Shown here: piece by piece, positions 55,734 to 64,000 of the stretch
Layout: each line of letters starts with the position of its first letter
Position numbering within the stretch: the first letter of the stretch is position 1
Assembly: GCF_016889705.1 (NCBI RefSeq)
Contig: NZ_CP069526.1
Span: 7,203,001 to 7,267,000 of the forward strand
From: Amycolatopsis sp. FDAARGOS 1241
GTDB lineage: Bacteria; Actinomycetota; Actinomycetes; Mycobacteriales; Pseudonocardiaceae
DNA length: 64,000 nt
Direction of reading: 5' to 3'
Notes under the pieces: model-generated
What the model was told of the DNA's origin: nothing
The model's input: the letters and a program-made list of their open reading frames with translations, nothing else
Databases searched by the model: none
Position numbers and translations under genes: made by a program

Positions 55734-56460
55734 CGCGCTTTTACGTGGGTGCGATGAGACCGTTCGCGGCCGCTGACGCGCGTGCGAACGGGCTGGCCAC
55801 GCAGGTCGGGGAGCGGTTCGCGGCGCGAAGGGACTGCTCGCGCCCCTCACGGGGGAGCGAATGGACTGTTCGCGCCCGGATGCGGACACCGCGGGACCAG
55901 TCGAGCCCGCGATGGCGGCGTCGTGGTGAATCGAGCGCCGGACCGCGGTGAGCCGTTCGTGGCGCGAAAGGTCCAACCGCGCCGTCGCCGCCGGCGCGGC
56001 GGGACCGTTCGCGGCCCACGCCCGCGTTAAGGGGTCACTCGCGCCGACCGCCGTGAGGATTTACAGCGCGAAGGGACCGCTCGCACTCCTCCCCTTGCGC
56101 GACCGGACCGTTCGCCAGGCGAAGGGGCAGGTCGAACCACTCACGGCGGCCGATTCATGGCGCGAGTGGACCCTTCGCGCCGTCGGGTCGGCGCGAGTGG
56201 ACCCTTCGCGCCCGCCGGTAAGCGCGACGGGACCGTTCGCGCGTCGGTCGGCGCGAGTGGACCCTTCGCGCCCGCCGGTAACAGCGATGGGACCCTTCGC
56301 GCCCGCCGGTAAGCGCGATGGGACCGTTCGCCCGTCGGGTCGGCGCGACTGGACCCTTCGCGCCCGCCGGAAAGCGCGATGGGACCCTTCGCGCTTTCCG
56401 GCGGTAATCGCGACGGGACCGTTCGCGCCCGTCGGTCGGTGAGGTGGGACCGTTCGCAAC
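55734..56460 (+). repeat. array of short near-palindromes, GCGCGANNGGACCNTTCGCGC type
   Basis: Ragged units from 55734, then a regular array from 56159 to 56460. About ten units start near 56160, 56191, 56223, 56251, 56283, 56316, 56343, 56374, 56408 and 56441, spaced 25-34 bases (mean about 31). Each has arms GCGCGA and TCGCGC around a core GTGGACCCT or TGGGACCGT; the spacers CGCCGGTAA and CGTCGGTC recur. The whole 950-base gap between ddl and the MocR gene (55606-56557) has no conserved gene. Near the end a shorter repeat (GTCAGCG) occurs at 56530-56560. Confidence 0.8.
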
Positions 56461-56557
56461 GCGAGAGAGGCGCGAGGGGGCAGTCGCGCAGAGCGAAAAG
56501 CCGGGAGAGCCGAACGCCGCAGGCGGCCGTCAACGAGTCAGTCAGCGGGTCAGCGAG

Positions 56558-57928
56558 TCAGCGGAGCAAGCTCACCAGAGCGGGCAAGGCACTCACCAAC
56601 GCTTCCCGCGAACAGCCGGCATACCCCAGCGCCACCCCGTGCACCGTGGGTGTGCCGGCGAAGTGCCGGGCCAGTCCGTCGAGCCGGATGCCGTGGCGTT
56701 CGGCGGCGGCGATGCGGTCGGCCTCGTCCGCGGCGGAGGCGAAGGGCACCACGAGGTGCGCGCCGGCGTCGTCGCCGAGTACCGGTACCGAGGCGGCCGA
56801 CAGGGCGGCCGACAGGAGCGAGCGGCGTTCGGCCAGTTCGCGGCGCAGTTTCCGCAGGTGGCGGCCCAGATCACCGTGCCGGGCGAGTTCCACGAGGACC
56901 CGCTGCCCGGCCGGTGAAGGCCGAGTGCCGGTGAGGTCCCGGTAGGCCAGCACGACCTCCGCGACTGAAGCCGGAGCCACGAGCCACCCGGCGCCCAGGG
57001 TCGGGGTGAGGATCTTGCTCGTGGTCCCGAGGTGGACGACGACGTCAGGCGCGAGGGCGGCCAGCAGGGGCAGCGGGGCGACGTCGAAGCGGAGCTCGCC
57101 GTCGTAGTCGTCCTCGATGACCAGCATGCCGTCGGCGCGGGCCCGTTCCACGAGTTCCACGCGGCGAGCCGCGCTCATGCGGCTGCCCATCGGGTACTGG
57201 TGCGCCGGCGAGCAGTAGACGGCCCGGGCTCCGGGCGGAATGGCGTCCGGGCGCAAACCCTCCTCGTCCACGGGGACGCCCACGACCGTGAGCCCCGCGG
57301 ACCGGAACGCCTGCACGGCCCGCTGGTACCCCGGCTCCTCGAACGCCACGACCGCGCCCCGCCGCAACACTGCCGCGGCGAGCTCCACGACGGCGGCCGT
57401 CGTGCCGCCCGTCGCGAGCACGGAGCCGGCGGCCAGACCGCGGTGGCGCAGCAGGTGCTCGGACACCGCCGCGCGGTACTCGGGCAGCCCGGCGCGGTGT
57501 GCGCGGACCAACGGGTCCGGGTCCGCCGCCGCCCGCCACGCGCGGCGCCACGCCGCGCGGTCCAGACCCGCGGCCCACGGCGTACCCGGCGTCAGATCCA
57601 GGAACGGCGCCGCCTCGGTCTCCGCGACCAGCGAGCCGGCGGGCGACACCGATGCGGCCGCGCGAGTCGGCGGCGTCGTCACGTACGTTCCCGAGCCGTG
57701 GCGGCCGGCGATCCAGCCCTCGGCGTGCAACTGCTCGTACGCCGCCGACGTCACCGTCCGCGACACGCCGAGCCGCTCGGCGAGGGCACGTGTCGACGGC
57801 AGCCGGTCACCACCACGCAGGTGGCCGCCCGCCGCGGCCTCGCGCAGGGCGTCGGCGAGCTGGACGGCCAGCGGTGTGCTCGCCTCGCGGTCGAGGCGCA
57901 CCGGCAGCGCGGTGTCGGTGTAGGACAC
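56558..57928 (-). CDS. MocR/PdxR-type regulator (GntR HTH fused to aminotransferase fold)
   Basis: 456 residues. Winged helix at about 15-80 (TPLAVQLADALREAAAGGHL, LPSTRALAERLGVSRT, AEGWIAGRHGSGTYV), linker, then a fold-type I aminotransferase domain: GGTTAAVVELAAAVLRRG, FEEPGYQRAVQAF, VYCSPAHQYPMGSRM, EDDYDGELRF, and PLP lysine in GTTSKILTPTLGAGWL. PdxR members sense PLP and control vitamin B6 genes. It is divergent from a PNPOx-family gene with direct repeats between them. Confidence 0.93.
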   Translation of the reverse strand: MSYTDTALPVRLDREASTPLAVQLADALREAAAGGHLRGGDRLPSTRALAERLGVSRTVTSAAYEQLHAEGWIAGRHGSGTYVTTPPTRAAASVSPAGSLVAETEAAPFLDLTPGTPWAAGLDRAAWRRAWRAAADPDPLVRAHRAGLPEYRAAVSEHLLRHRGLAAGSVLATGGTTAAVVELAAAVLRRGAVVAFEEPGYQRAVQAFRSAGLTVVGVPVDEEGLRPDAIPPGARAVYCSPAHQYPMGSRMSAARRVELVERARADGMLVIEDDYDGELRFDVAPLPLLAALAPDVVVHLGTTSKILTPTLGAGWLVAPASVAEVVLAYRDLTGTRPSPAGQRVLVELARHGDLGRHLRKLRRELAERRSLLSAALSAASVPVLGDDAGAHLVVPFASAADEADRIAAAERHGIRLDGLARHFAGTPTVHGVALGYAGCSREALVSALPALVSLLR

Positions 57929-57945
57929 GAAAACTCCCGAACGAG

Positions 57946-57978
57946 GAGAAGTGGACTTTCCAAGTGTACGAGAAGTGG
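57946..57978. promoter_or_regulatory. direct repeats GAGAAGTGG, 24 bp apart
   Basis: GAGAAGTGG is present at 57946 and 57970 in the gap between the MocR/PdxR-type gene and the divergent PNPOx gene; CAAGTG lies between. MocR proteins typically bind direct repeats one or two turns apart, so this is a likely operator. Confidence 0.55.
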
Positions 57979-58017
57979 CCGTTTCAGGATGCCACTAATC
58001 CAAGCGAAACTGCGCAC

Positions 58018-58704
58018 ATGACCAGCCTCTCGCCGACCGCCCGCACCACCCTCGGCCGCAAGAAGAACCGCGCGGCCACCGACCGCGCGACGCTGCACGC
58101 CGTGCTCGACGAGGCCCTGATCTGCCACCTCGGCCTCATCCGCGACGGCACGCCGCTCGTACTCCCCACCGGCTACGGGCGCGACGGCGACACGCTCTAC
58201 CTGCATGGTTCCACGGGTGCCGCCAGTCTGCGCACCGCGGCGCAGGAACTCGACGTCTGCGTCACCGTCACGCTGCTCGACGGCATCGTCTACGCCCGCT
58301 CGCTGAACAACCACTCCATGAACTACCGCAGCGCCGTCGTGCTCGGCCGCGCCCGGCTCGTCACCGGCCGGGATGAGAAGCTCCACGGCCTGCGGGTGCT
58401 CACCGAACACCTCTCCCCCGGCTCGTGGGACCACGCGCGCGGCGTGAACGCCAAGGAATTCGCCTCCGTCACCGTCCTCGCGCTCGACCTGACCGAGGCC
58501 TCGGTGAAGCTGCGGGCCGAAGGTCCGGACGACGAGCCCGAAGATGTCGCCGCGAACGACGCCTGGGCCGGGGTCCTCCCGGTCCGGACGGTGTTCGGCG
58601 AGCCCGAACCGTCGGCCGACCTGCCGGCCGAGTGGTCCGTGCCGGAGCACGTGGCTCAGCGCGCCGACGGCTACCGCACGGTGAACACGGTCCGGCCCGG
58701 CTGA
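58018..58704 (+). CDS. pyridoxamine 5'-phosphate oxidase family protein
   Basis: 228 residues. Split-barrel flavin fold: ALICHLGLIRDGTPLVLPTG, TLYLHGSTGAASLR, VCVTVTLLDGIVYARSLNNH, YRSAVVLGRARLV. This matches the FMN-binding nitroreductase-like PNPOx group, not canonical PdxH. Sited opposite a PdxR-type regulator, it may act on B6 vitamers or be F420/FMN dependent. Its last 34 bases overlap the decayed sensor-kinase gene in opposite orientation. Confidence 0.9.
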   Translation: MTSLSPTARTTLGRKKNRAATDRATLHAVLDEALICHLGLIRDGTPLVLPTGYGRDGDTLYLHGSTGAASLRTAAQELDVCVTVTLLDGIVYARSLNNHSMNYRSAVVLGRARLVTGRDEKLHGLRVLTEHLSPGSWDHARGVNAKEFASVTVLALDLTEASVKLRAEGPDDEPEDVAANDAWAGVLPVRTVFGEPEPSADLPAEWSVPEHVAQRADGYRTVNTVRPG

Positions 58705-60007
58705 CTCTCGACGTCGACCGTGCCGCCGTGCTCCACCACCAGCGACTGGACCACGGACAACCCCAGCCCCGTGCCGCCGGCCGGCCGCGTGCGCGAATTG
58801 TCCGTGCGGAAGCACCGGTCGAAGATCCGCCGTGGTCCTCCGGCGCGATTTCGGGGCCGGTGTCGCGCACCCGGACCAAGGCTTGCCCGCCGGAGCCGTC
58901 GACGGACAGCCCGACCTGCGTCCCCGAAGGCGTGCATTCGCGAGCAGGCTGTCGAAGATCTGCCGCAGCCGCACGGGATCCGCATCGACGACCACCGGAC
59001 TTTCCGGCAGCTCCACCGAGAGCGGGTGTTCCGCGCGGCCCACGCGGAACGCGTCGGCGGCGGCCTCGGCGATCGGGACGACGTCGACGCGTTCCGGGCG
59101 CACCGGCGGTTCCGCGTCGTGCGCGTCGAGGCGGGCGAGCAGCAGCACGTCGTCGACGAGCACGCTCATCCATGCCGTCCCCTCGCGGATCTTCGCCGGC
59201 GGAAGAGGCCGACGTACTCGCGGATCGGCGTCAGCGGCGTCCGCAGCTCGTGCGACGCGTCGGCGACGAAGCGGCGCAGGCGTTCGTTGGCCGCGGTCCG
59301 CGCGGCGAGCGACGACTCGATGTGCGTGATCATCACGGTGAACGCGGTCCGCAGCTCATCGACCTCGGCACCGCCGCCCTCGCCCGTGGCCGCACCGGGA
59401 GGTCCGCCGTGACCGTGAGGTCGTGGGAGGCGATGTCGCACGCCATCCCGGCCAGGGCGGACAACGGCTGCAGCCCGCGGCGCAGCACGAGCCGCCCCGC
59501 GACGACGAGCACGGCCAGGGAGATGAGGAACGCGATCACCTCCAGCGGCACGAGCTGCCGCACCAAGCCGTCCAGATCGGCCCGCGGCGCCGCGCTCAGC
59601 AGCACCGCCCCCGTGCCGCCGGAGTCCGTCGCGACCGAGCACGCGTGCACGCGGTACGGGCCGTCGCCATGGAGGTACACGGTGCGGAACACGTCGCCGC
59701 GCGTCGCGTCGGCCGCGACGTCCGCCAAGGGTTTCACGTCGGACAGCAGGTCGGGCTGCGGCGTCGCGACGCCGCCGTCGACCTCGAACACCGCCGAGTA
59801 CCACGAGCAGACCACTTCCGGGTTCCCGTGCGAGTTGCGCAGGCCCGGCACCTGCGCGACCTGGCTCGTCTTGAGTTGCTCGTCGAGCCGGCGGTCGAGG
59901 TAACCGTGCATCAACTCGACCGCCACGGCCCCGACGATCGCGAACACCACCAGGGCCAGCCGCCGAGCCCGAACGCCAGGCGCGTGCCGAGCCACGACGC
60001 GCGCCAA
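58671..60007 (-). pseudogene. sensor histidine kinase, broken by several frameshifts
   Basis: An N-terminal frame from 60007 has two membrane segments (ALVVFAIVGAVAVELMHG, VIAFLISLAVLVVAGRLVL) and a periplasmic domain. It shifts near 59400 into HAMP/HisKA (FVADASHELRTPLTPIREY), near 59170 into the dimer end and N-box (LVDDVLLLARLDAHDAEP, RLRQIFDSLLANA), near 58940, and near 58840 into GTGLGLSVVQSLVVEHGG and the end. All kinase boxes are present but at least four shifts break the frame. It would have been a membrane kinase paired with the response regulator just upstream, also broken. Confidence 0.85.
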
Positions 60008-60092
60008 GCCGCCTACCAGCGCCGGCCCAGCGCCGCAGCCGGTTCACCGTCCCGCCCGGCGGATCACGGACCCGACGCCGCGGACGTGTGGA

Positions 60093-60560
60093 TCAGCGGT
60101 TCGGCCCGTCGTCGGGTTTCCGGCGCAGGAGTGAGATCATCAGCTCGACCACACTGGACCGCCCGCCGAAGTCGGACTCCCACACGTGGTCGAGGATCTG
60201 CGCCTTCGTGAGCACCGCCGGCGAACGGCGCACGAGCGAGCGCAGCAGCTCGTACTCCGTCGGTGTCAGCTCGGCCACGCGATCGCCGCGGCGGACCTCC
60301 AGCGTGTCCTCATCGAGCGTCAGATCCGCGACGCGCAGCGCGGCGGCTCGCGGTGCCTGCAGCCGCGGCCCGGCGCTTCGGCGCAGCACGGCCCGCAACC
60401 GGGCCATGCGTTCCTCGACGGAGAACGGCTTCACGAGTCGCGTCCTTCGCGGTGAGGAAGACCACAAGCACGAGGGTGCCGTCTTCGCGCAGGCGATCGA
60501 GCACGGTGAAGCCGTCGAGGTCGGGCAGCCGCACCGGGTTCGGCCTTTCCGCCGCACCAT
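60093..60560 (-). pseudogene. OmpR-type response regulator, truncated and frameshifted
   Basis: The C-terminal winged helix is intact (VADLTLDEDTLEVRRGDR, LTPTEYELLRSLVRRSPAVL, HVWESDFGGRSSVVELMIS). The receiver is ruined: the part before the phosphorylation site is missing (NPVRLPDLDGFTVLDRL instead of a full DD and DVMLP), and near 60437 about 15 residues are lost with a frameshift between LTAKDATR and LVKPFSVEE. No functional signalling is expected. Pairs with the broken kinase. Confidence 0.85.
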
Positions 60561-60759
60561 CCTCCGTGATCGCCGTGCGGACGCGCGAGCCTGGTATCGA
60601 CCTTCCCCGGCGACCCGGGCACGGTGTTGCCCGGTGCCGCGCCGCAAGCCGTTCTACACAGCACCGGCGGCCGACAGCGAGTCGACAGGTTCCACTCAGA
60701 TCCCCCACAGGTTTCGGGCCGACGCTGGTTTTCGTGACCCCCAGCCGAAGGGAACCCCA

Positions 60760-62116
60760 GTGAGCGTTCTGACCACGGCCGCCTCCCCGCCTCGCCCGGC
60801 GGTGGCGCCACGGGCCGCCGCGAAGGCGTGGATCTTCGCGTTCCTCGTGGCCAACGTCGTGCTGGCCACCGTGTTCTTCGCGCTCGGCGGGCTGTCGGAC
60901 GACCCGCTGATCAGCGCCGGGCGGCTCGCCGGCCTCTACGCCGCGCAGGCCGTGGCCGGGCAGCTGCTGCTGGTGGCACGCCTGCCGTGGCTCGAGCGCC
61001 GCCTCGGGATGGACCGGCTGACGTCGTGGCACCGCTGGACGGGCTTCACCCTCCTCTGGCTGCTGGTCGCGCACGTGGTGCTCGTGGTCGTCGGCTATCC
61101 CGGCATCGAGCGGACGAACCCGGCGAACGAGCTCGTGCACCTCGCCGACACGTTCGAGGGGATCCTGCGCGCGATCGTCGCGTTCGTGCTGATCCTCGTG
61201 GTCGGCGCCGCGTCCACTCGCTTCGCGCGCCGGCGCATGGCCTACGAGACGTGGCACTTCGTGCACCTCTACACCTACGCCGCGGTGGTCCTGGCGTTCA
61301 CGCACCAGATCGCCGTGGGGCAATCGTTCGCGAGCCATCCGGCAGCCCGCGTGTACTGCTGGACACTGTGGCTGGGCACCGGCCTGGCGGTGTTGTGCGG
61401 ACGCGTGCTCCCTGCCGCTGCTTCGCAACCTGCGGCACCGCTTGCGGGTGGTGGCCGTCGTGCCGGAGTCGCCGGACACTGTGTCGGTGTACATGACCGG
61501 CCGAGACCTCGACCAGCTGCCGGCCCGAGCGGGCCGGTCCTTCCTGTGGCGCTTCCTCACGCGCGACCGCTGGTGGCAGGCCAACCCGTTGTCGCTGTCA
61601 GCCGCGCCCGAGGGCCGCACGCTGCGGCTCACGGCCAAGGCCGTCGGCAGCTCCAGCGCGAGCCTGCGGTCGCTGCCCGTCGGCACGCGCGTGTTCGCCG
61701 AAGGCCCGTACGGCGCCTTCACCACGATCCACCAGCAACGGCCCGACGCGCTGCTGATCGCCGGTGACGTGGGCATCACGCCGATCCGCGCGCTGCTCGA
61801 AGACGTCGCCGGCCACGTCGAGCTGCTCTACCGCGTGCGCACGCCGGCCGACGCCGTGCTGCTGCCCGAACTGCACGCGCTGGCCAGGGCGCGCGCCGCC
61901 GTCGTGCACGTCCTCAGTGGACCGTCGGACTTGCGCGGGCCGCACGGCCCGATCCTCGGCCCCGCGGCGCTGCACGCGCTGGTGCCCGACATCGGCGAGC
62001 GCGACGCGTTCGTCTGCGGCCCGCCCGGGATGACGTCGGCGGTGCTGCGCAGCCTGCGGGAGCTGCGCGTGCCGGCGGGTCAGGTCCACGCCGAGCGGTT
62101 CAGCCTGGCCGCGTGA
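60760..62116 (+). pseudogene. ferric-reductase-like transmembrane flavoprotein with one frameshift
   Basis: GTG start at 60760. The N-terminal half has six membrane segments with haem-type histidines (SWHRWTGFTLLWLLVAHVVL, WHFVHLYTYAAVVLAFTHQ). At about 61410 a one-base shift moves the reading frame; the rest is the FAD/NAD(P)H oxidoreductase part (VVAVVPESPDTVSVYMTG, WQANPLSLSAAP, AEGPYGAF, LIAGDVGITPIRALLED, FVCGPPGMTSAV). Joined, it is a full ferredoxin-reductase-type NADPH-oxidase-like protein of about 450 residues. All motifs are good, so a sequencing error or a very recent mutation is possible. First gene of the flavin module. Confidence 0.85.
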
Positions 62117-62126
62117 GGGGTTCACG

Positions 62127-62522
62127 ATGAAGAAGACGATCTTCGTGGTCGCGCTGTCGATCGCCGGGTTCATCGCCGTGTGGCGGTTCGACCCGGCACC
62201 CGCGTCGACCGCCACGACACCACCGGCGAGCGCGGCACCATCCACTTCGGCCGGTTCCGGCGCGGTCACCACGCAGGGCACGGCCGAATCGACCGAGTTC
62301 GGCACCGTGCAGGTGCAGGTGGCCTTCGACGGCAGCCGGATCACCGACGTCACGCTCGTGCAACAGCCCGACAGCGGCCGCGGCGTCGACGCGATCCCGC
62401 TGCTGCGCGAGGAAGCCCTGCAGGCGCAGAGCGCGGACATCGGCACGGTCTCGGGCGCGACGCAGACCAGCGAGTCGTACATCAAGTCGCTGCAGGCGGC
62501 GCTCGACGCGCGGAGGTCGTGA
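62127..62522 (+). CDS. FMN-binding domain protein, membrane-anchored
   Basis: 131 residues. One N-terminal membrane segment (IFVVALSIAGFIAVWRF), an Ala/Thr/Ser-rich linker, and an FMN_bind domain (GTVQVQVAFDGSRITDVTLV, RGVDAIPLLREEALQAQSAD) ending in VSGATQTSESYIKSLQ. The threonine of SGAT is the place where ApbE attaches FMN. Its stop overlaps the apbE start. It would accept electrons from the ferric-reductase-like partner outside the membrane. Confidence 0.93.
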   Translation: MKKTIFVVALSIAGFIAVWRFDPAPASTATTPPASAAPSTSAGSGAVTTQGTAESTEFGTVQVQVAFDGSRITDVTLVQQPDSGRGVDAIPLLREEALQAQSADIGTVSGATQTSESYIKSLQAALDARRS

Positions 62523-63259
62523 TGACCACACTCGTGGAGCACGTGATGGGCCTGCCGGTGTCGCTCGACCTGCGCGGCGAAGGCGATTTCGCGGCCGCGG
62601 TGGCCGATGCGTTCGCCTGGCTGCACGACGTGGACGCCCGGTTCAGCCCGTTCCGCGCCGACAGCGAGGTGTGCCGCCTCGACCGCGGCGAGCTCGCCGC
62701 CCGCGAGCTCAGCGCCGACCTCGACGAAGTCCTCACCCTGTGCGCGTACTACGAAGACCTCTCCGGCGGCGCGTTCTCCGCACGGTTGCCCGGACGTGGT
62801 CTGGACCCCTCCGGCGTCGTCAAGGGCTGGGCCGTGCAGCGCGCGGCCGAGCGGCTCCACGCGGCGGGCGCGCGCCGGTTCTGCCTCAACGCGGGTGGCG
62901 ACGTCGTGACGGAGGGCGAGCCGGAGCCGGGACGGCCGTGGCGCGTCGGCGTCCGCCACCCCGAACGGACGGACGCCGTGTGCGCCGTGCTCGCCTCACG
63001 TGACGGCGCCGTCGCCACTTCCGCCGCGTACGAACGCGGCGCGCACGTACTCGACGGCCGCACCGGACTCCCGGCGACCGGCCTGCTGAGCGTGACGATC
63101 GTCGCCGAAAACCTCACGCACGCCGACGCGCTGGCCACCGCCGCCTTCGCGCTCGGCACCGACGGCATCGATTGGGCCGCCGGGCAACCCGGCTGCGACG
63201 TGCTGATCGTCGACGCGCAACGGCGCGTGCACCGCTCCCCCGGACTCGCGCTCGCCTGA
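62522..63259 (+). CDS. apbE: FAD:protein FMN transferase
   Basis: 245 residues; ATG overlaps the FMN-binding gene stop (TGATG). ApbE core: HVMGLPVSLDLRG, SPFRADSEVCRLDRGE, FSARLPGRGLDPSGVVKGWA, FCLNAGGDVV, VATSAAYERGAHVLDG, and LTHADALATAAFALG. Transfers FMN from FAD to a threonine of the FMN_bind partner. No signal peptide or lipobox is obvious, unlike many secreted ApbE proteins. Confidence 0.94.
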   Translation: MTTLVEHVMGLPVSLDLRGEGDFAAAVADAFAWLHDVDARFSPFRADSEVCRLDRGELAARELSADLDEVLTLCAYYEDLSGGAFSARLPGRGLDPSGVVKGWAVQRAAERLHAAGARRFCLNAGGDVVTEGEPEPGRPWRVGVRHPERTDAVCAVLASRDGAVATSAAYERGAHVLDGRTGLPATGLLSVTIVAENLTHADALATAAFALGTDGIDWAAGQPGCDVLIVDAQRRVHRSPGLALA

Positions 63260-63326
63260 AACCGCCTCGCGCGGGACCCGGTGATTCGGGCAGACTGCGG
63301 GCACATCGAGCACCCCGGGGGAATGC

Positions 63327-63707
63327 ATGCCGTCCGTCGTCGAGAACACCACCTTCGACTGCCGCGACGCCTACGCGCTGGCGCAGTTCTGGAGCGGTGT
63401 GCTCGGCCGCCCGATCGCCGACGGGGATTCCCCGGGCGACCCGGAGGTCGGCATCGAGCTCGGCCACGGCGGCACCCTGCTGTTCATCGAGGTCCCCGAG
63501 AGCAAGACGGTGAAAAACCGCGTGCACCTGTGCCTGAGGCCGGACGTCGCGCGCGACACCGAGGTCGGCCGCCTGCTCGCCGCCGGCGCAACCATGTTCG
63601 ACGACCGGCGCCGGCCCGACGGCACCGGCTGGGCCGTGCTGCTCGACCCCGAGGGCAACGAGTTCTGCGTGTTGCGCAGCAAAGCCGAGAAGGCGGCGAC
63701 GGCGTGA
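63327..63707 (+). CDS. VOC-fold glyoxalase-like protein
   Basis: 126 residues. Two beta-alpha-beta-beta-beta units: FDCRDAYALAQFWSGVLGRP, VHLCLRPDVARDTEVGRLL, GWAVLLDPEGNEFCVL. It fits the glyoxalase-like group common in actinomycetes, of unknown substrate. The next gene starts in its stop (GTGA). Confidence 0.92.
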   Translation: MPSVVENTTFDCRDAYALAQFWSGVLGRPIADGDSPGDPEVGIELGHGGTLLFIEVPESKTVKNRVHLCLRPDVARDTEVGRLLAAGATMFDDRRRPDGTGWAVLLDPEGNEFCVLRSKAEKAATA

Positions 63708-64000
63708 CCGACTCGTTCGCCGTCAACCGCGCCAATTGGGACGAACGCGCGGTGGTGCACGCGAAGTCGGAGTACTACGGCTTCGAGAAGTTCCGCACGG
63801 ATCCGGTGTACCTCTCCGACGTCGTGCGGTTCGACCTGCCGCGGCTCGGGGACGTCACGGGTCTGCGCGGCGTGCACCTGCAGTGCCACCTCGGGACCGA
63901 CACGCTGTCGCTGTCACGGCTGGGCGCGAAGATGTCCGGCCTCGACCTCTCGCCCCGGTCGCTGGCCGAGGCGCGCAACCTCGCGCAAAGCGTCGGCGCG
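63704..64000 (+). CDS. class I SAM-dependent methyltransferase (partial, N-terminal)
   Basis: GTG start overlapping the VOC gene stop (GTGA); open to the end of the window (99 codons). SFAVNRANWDERAVVHA, YLSDVVRFDLPRLGDV, and SAM motif GVHLQCHLGTDTLSLSRLGA with GLDLSPRSLAEARNLA. The C-terminal half is outside the window. Substrate unknown. Confidence 0.9.
   Translation, partial: MTDSFAVNRANWDERAVVHAKSEYYGFEKFRTDPVYLSDVVRFDLPRLGDVTGLRGVHLQCHLGTDTLSLSRLGAKMSGLDLSPRSLAEARNLAQSVGA

Noticed and set aside
55948..56442. Repetitive protein of about 160 residues across the array
   Set aside because: All frames in both directions show similar low-complexity repeats that follow from the DNA repeat; no start site or homology.
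56159..56460. CRISPR array
   Set aside because: Units are imperfect, the between-unit sequence is only about 10 bases and itself repeated, and no cas gene is near.

Overview
The window is high-GC actinobacterial DNA from the Pseudonocardiales (most like Amycolatopsis; genus is inferred from gene content and repeats, with no marker gene available). The right two thirds keep a gene order known from mycolic-acid actinobacteria and relatives, including the M. tuberculosis region from ddlA to fpg: ddl, DUF3515, thiL, ung, rpmB, DAK2 protein, recG, pyc, rsmD, coaD, sepIVA, DUF177 (yceD), rnc, mutM. Accessory genes have been inserted between these.

Left part, 1-19.5 kb. After the end of a siderophore-type ABC ATPase and an O-methyltransferase comes a badly decayed class A penicillin-binding protein gene, then divergent GntR and ArsR-type regulators. 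A six-gene glycine catabolism operon follows on the minus strand: gcvP, gcvT, gcvH, glyA, lipA, sdaA. It is preceded by a tandem glycine riboswitch. The cleavage system and GlyA turn glycine into serine, SdaA turns serine into pyruvate, and LipA supplies the lipoyl group of GcvH. Next is a polyamine catabolism operon (glutamine-synthetase-like ligase, PuuD-like hydrolase, aldehyde dehydrogenase, SDR) whose promoter region carries two identically built inverted repeats.

Middle, 19.5-43.6 kb. PadR/HAAS regulator pair; a three-gene set of EspR-like regulator, ImmA/IrrE protease and multi-pass membrane protein; then mutM, rnc, rpmF, DUF177, sepIVA, a secreted RNase Sa-type protein with a second degenerate domain, coaD, rsmD, a HelD/HelR-type helicase, an LLM oxidoreductase, PucR and YtrA regulators, an arginase-fold protein, pyruvate carboxylase, an unusual S8 protease and an erythromycin-esterase-like protein with a TetR gene.

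Right, 43.7-64 kb. recG, DAK2 protein, rpmB, alpha/beta hydrolase, ung, gamma-carbonic-anhydrase-like protein, thiL, Lrp-type domain protein, DUF3515, an MFS remnant, an AmiS/UreI channel, ddl, a large intergenic repeat array, a MocR/PdxR regulator opposite a PNPOx-family gene, a wrecked two-component system, and a flavin electron-transfer module (ferric-reductase-like protein, FMN-binding protein, ApbE).

Two kinds of uncharacterised structure stand out. One is a hairpin element present twice (1131-1190 and 5245-5304) with an almost identical 14-base loop but different, fully paired stems. The other is a family of short near-palindromes that forms an array at 55.7-56.5 kb and a perfect 20-bp-arm hairpin at 36762-36806. 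Frameshifts are numerous but limited to dispensable genes, so either real gene decay or local assembly error is possible.
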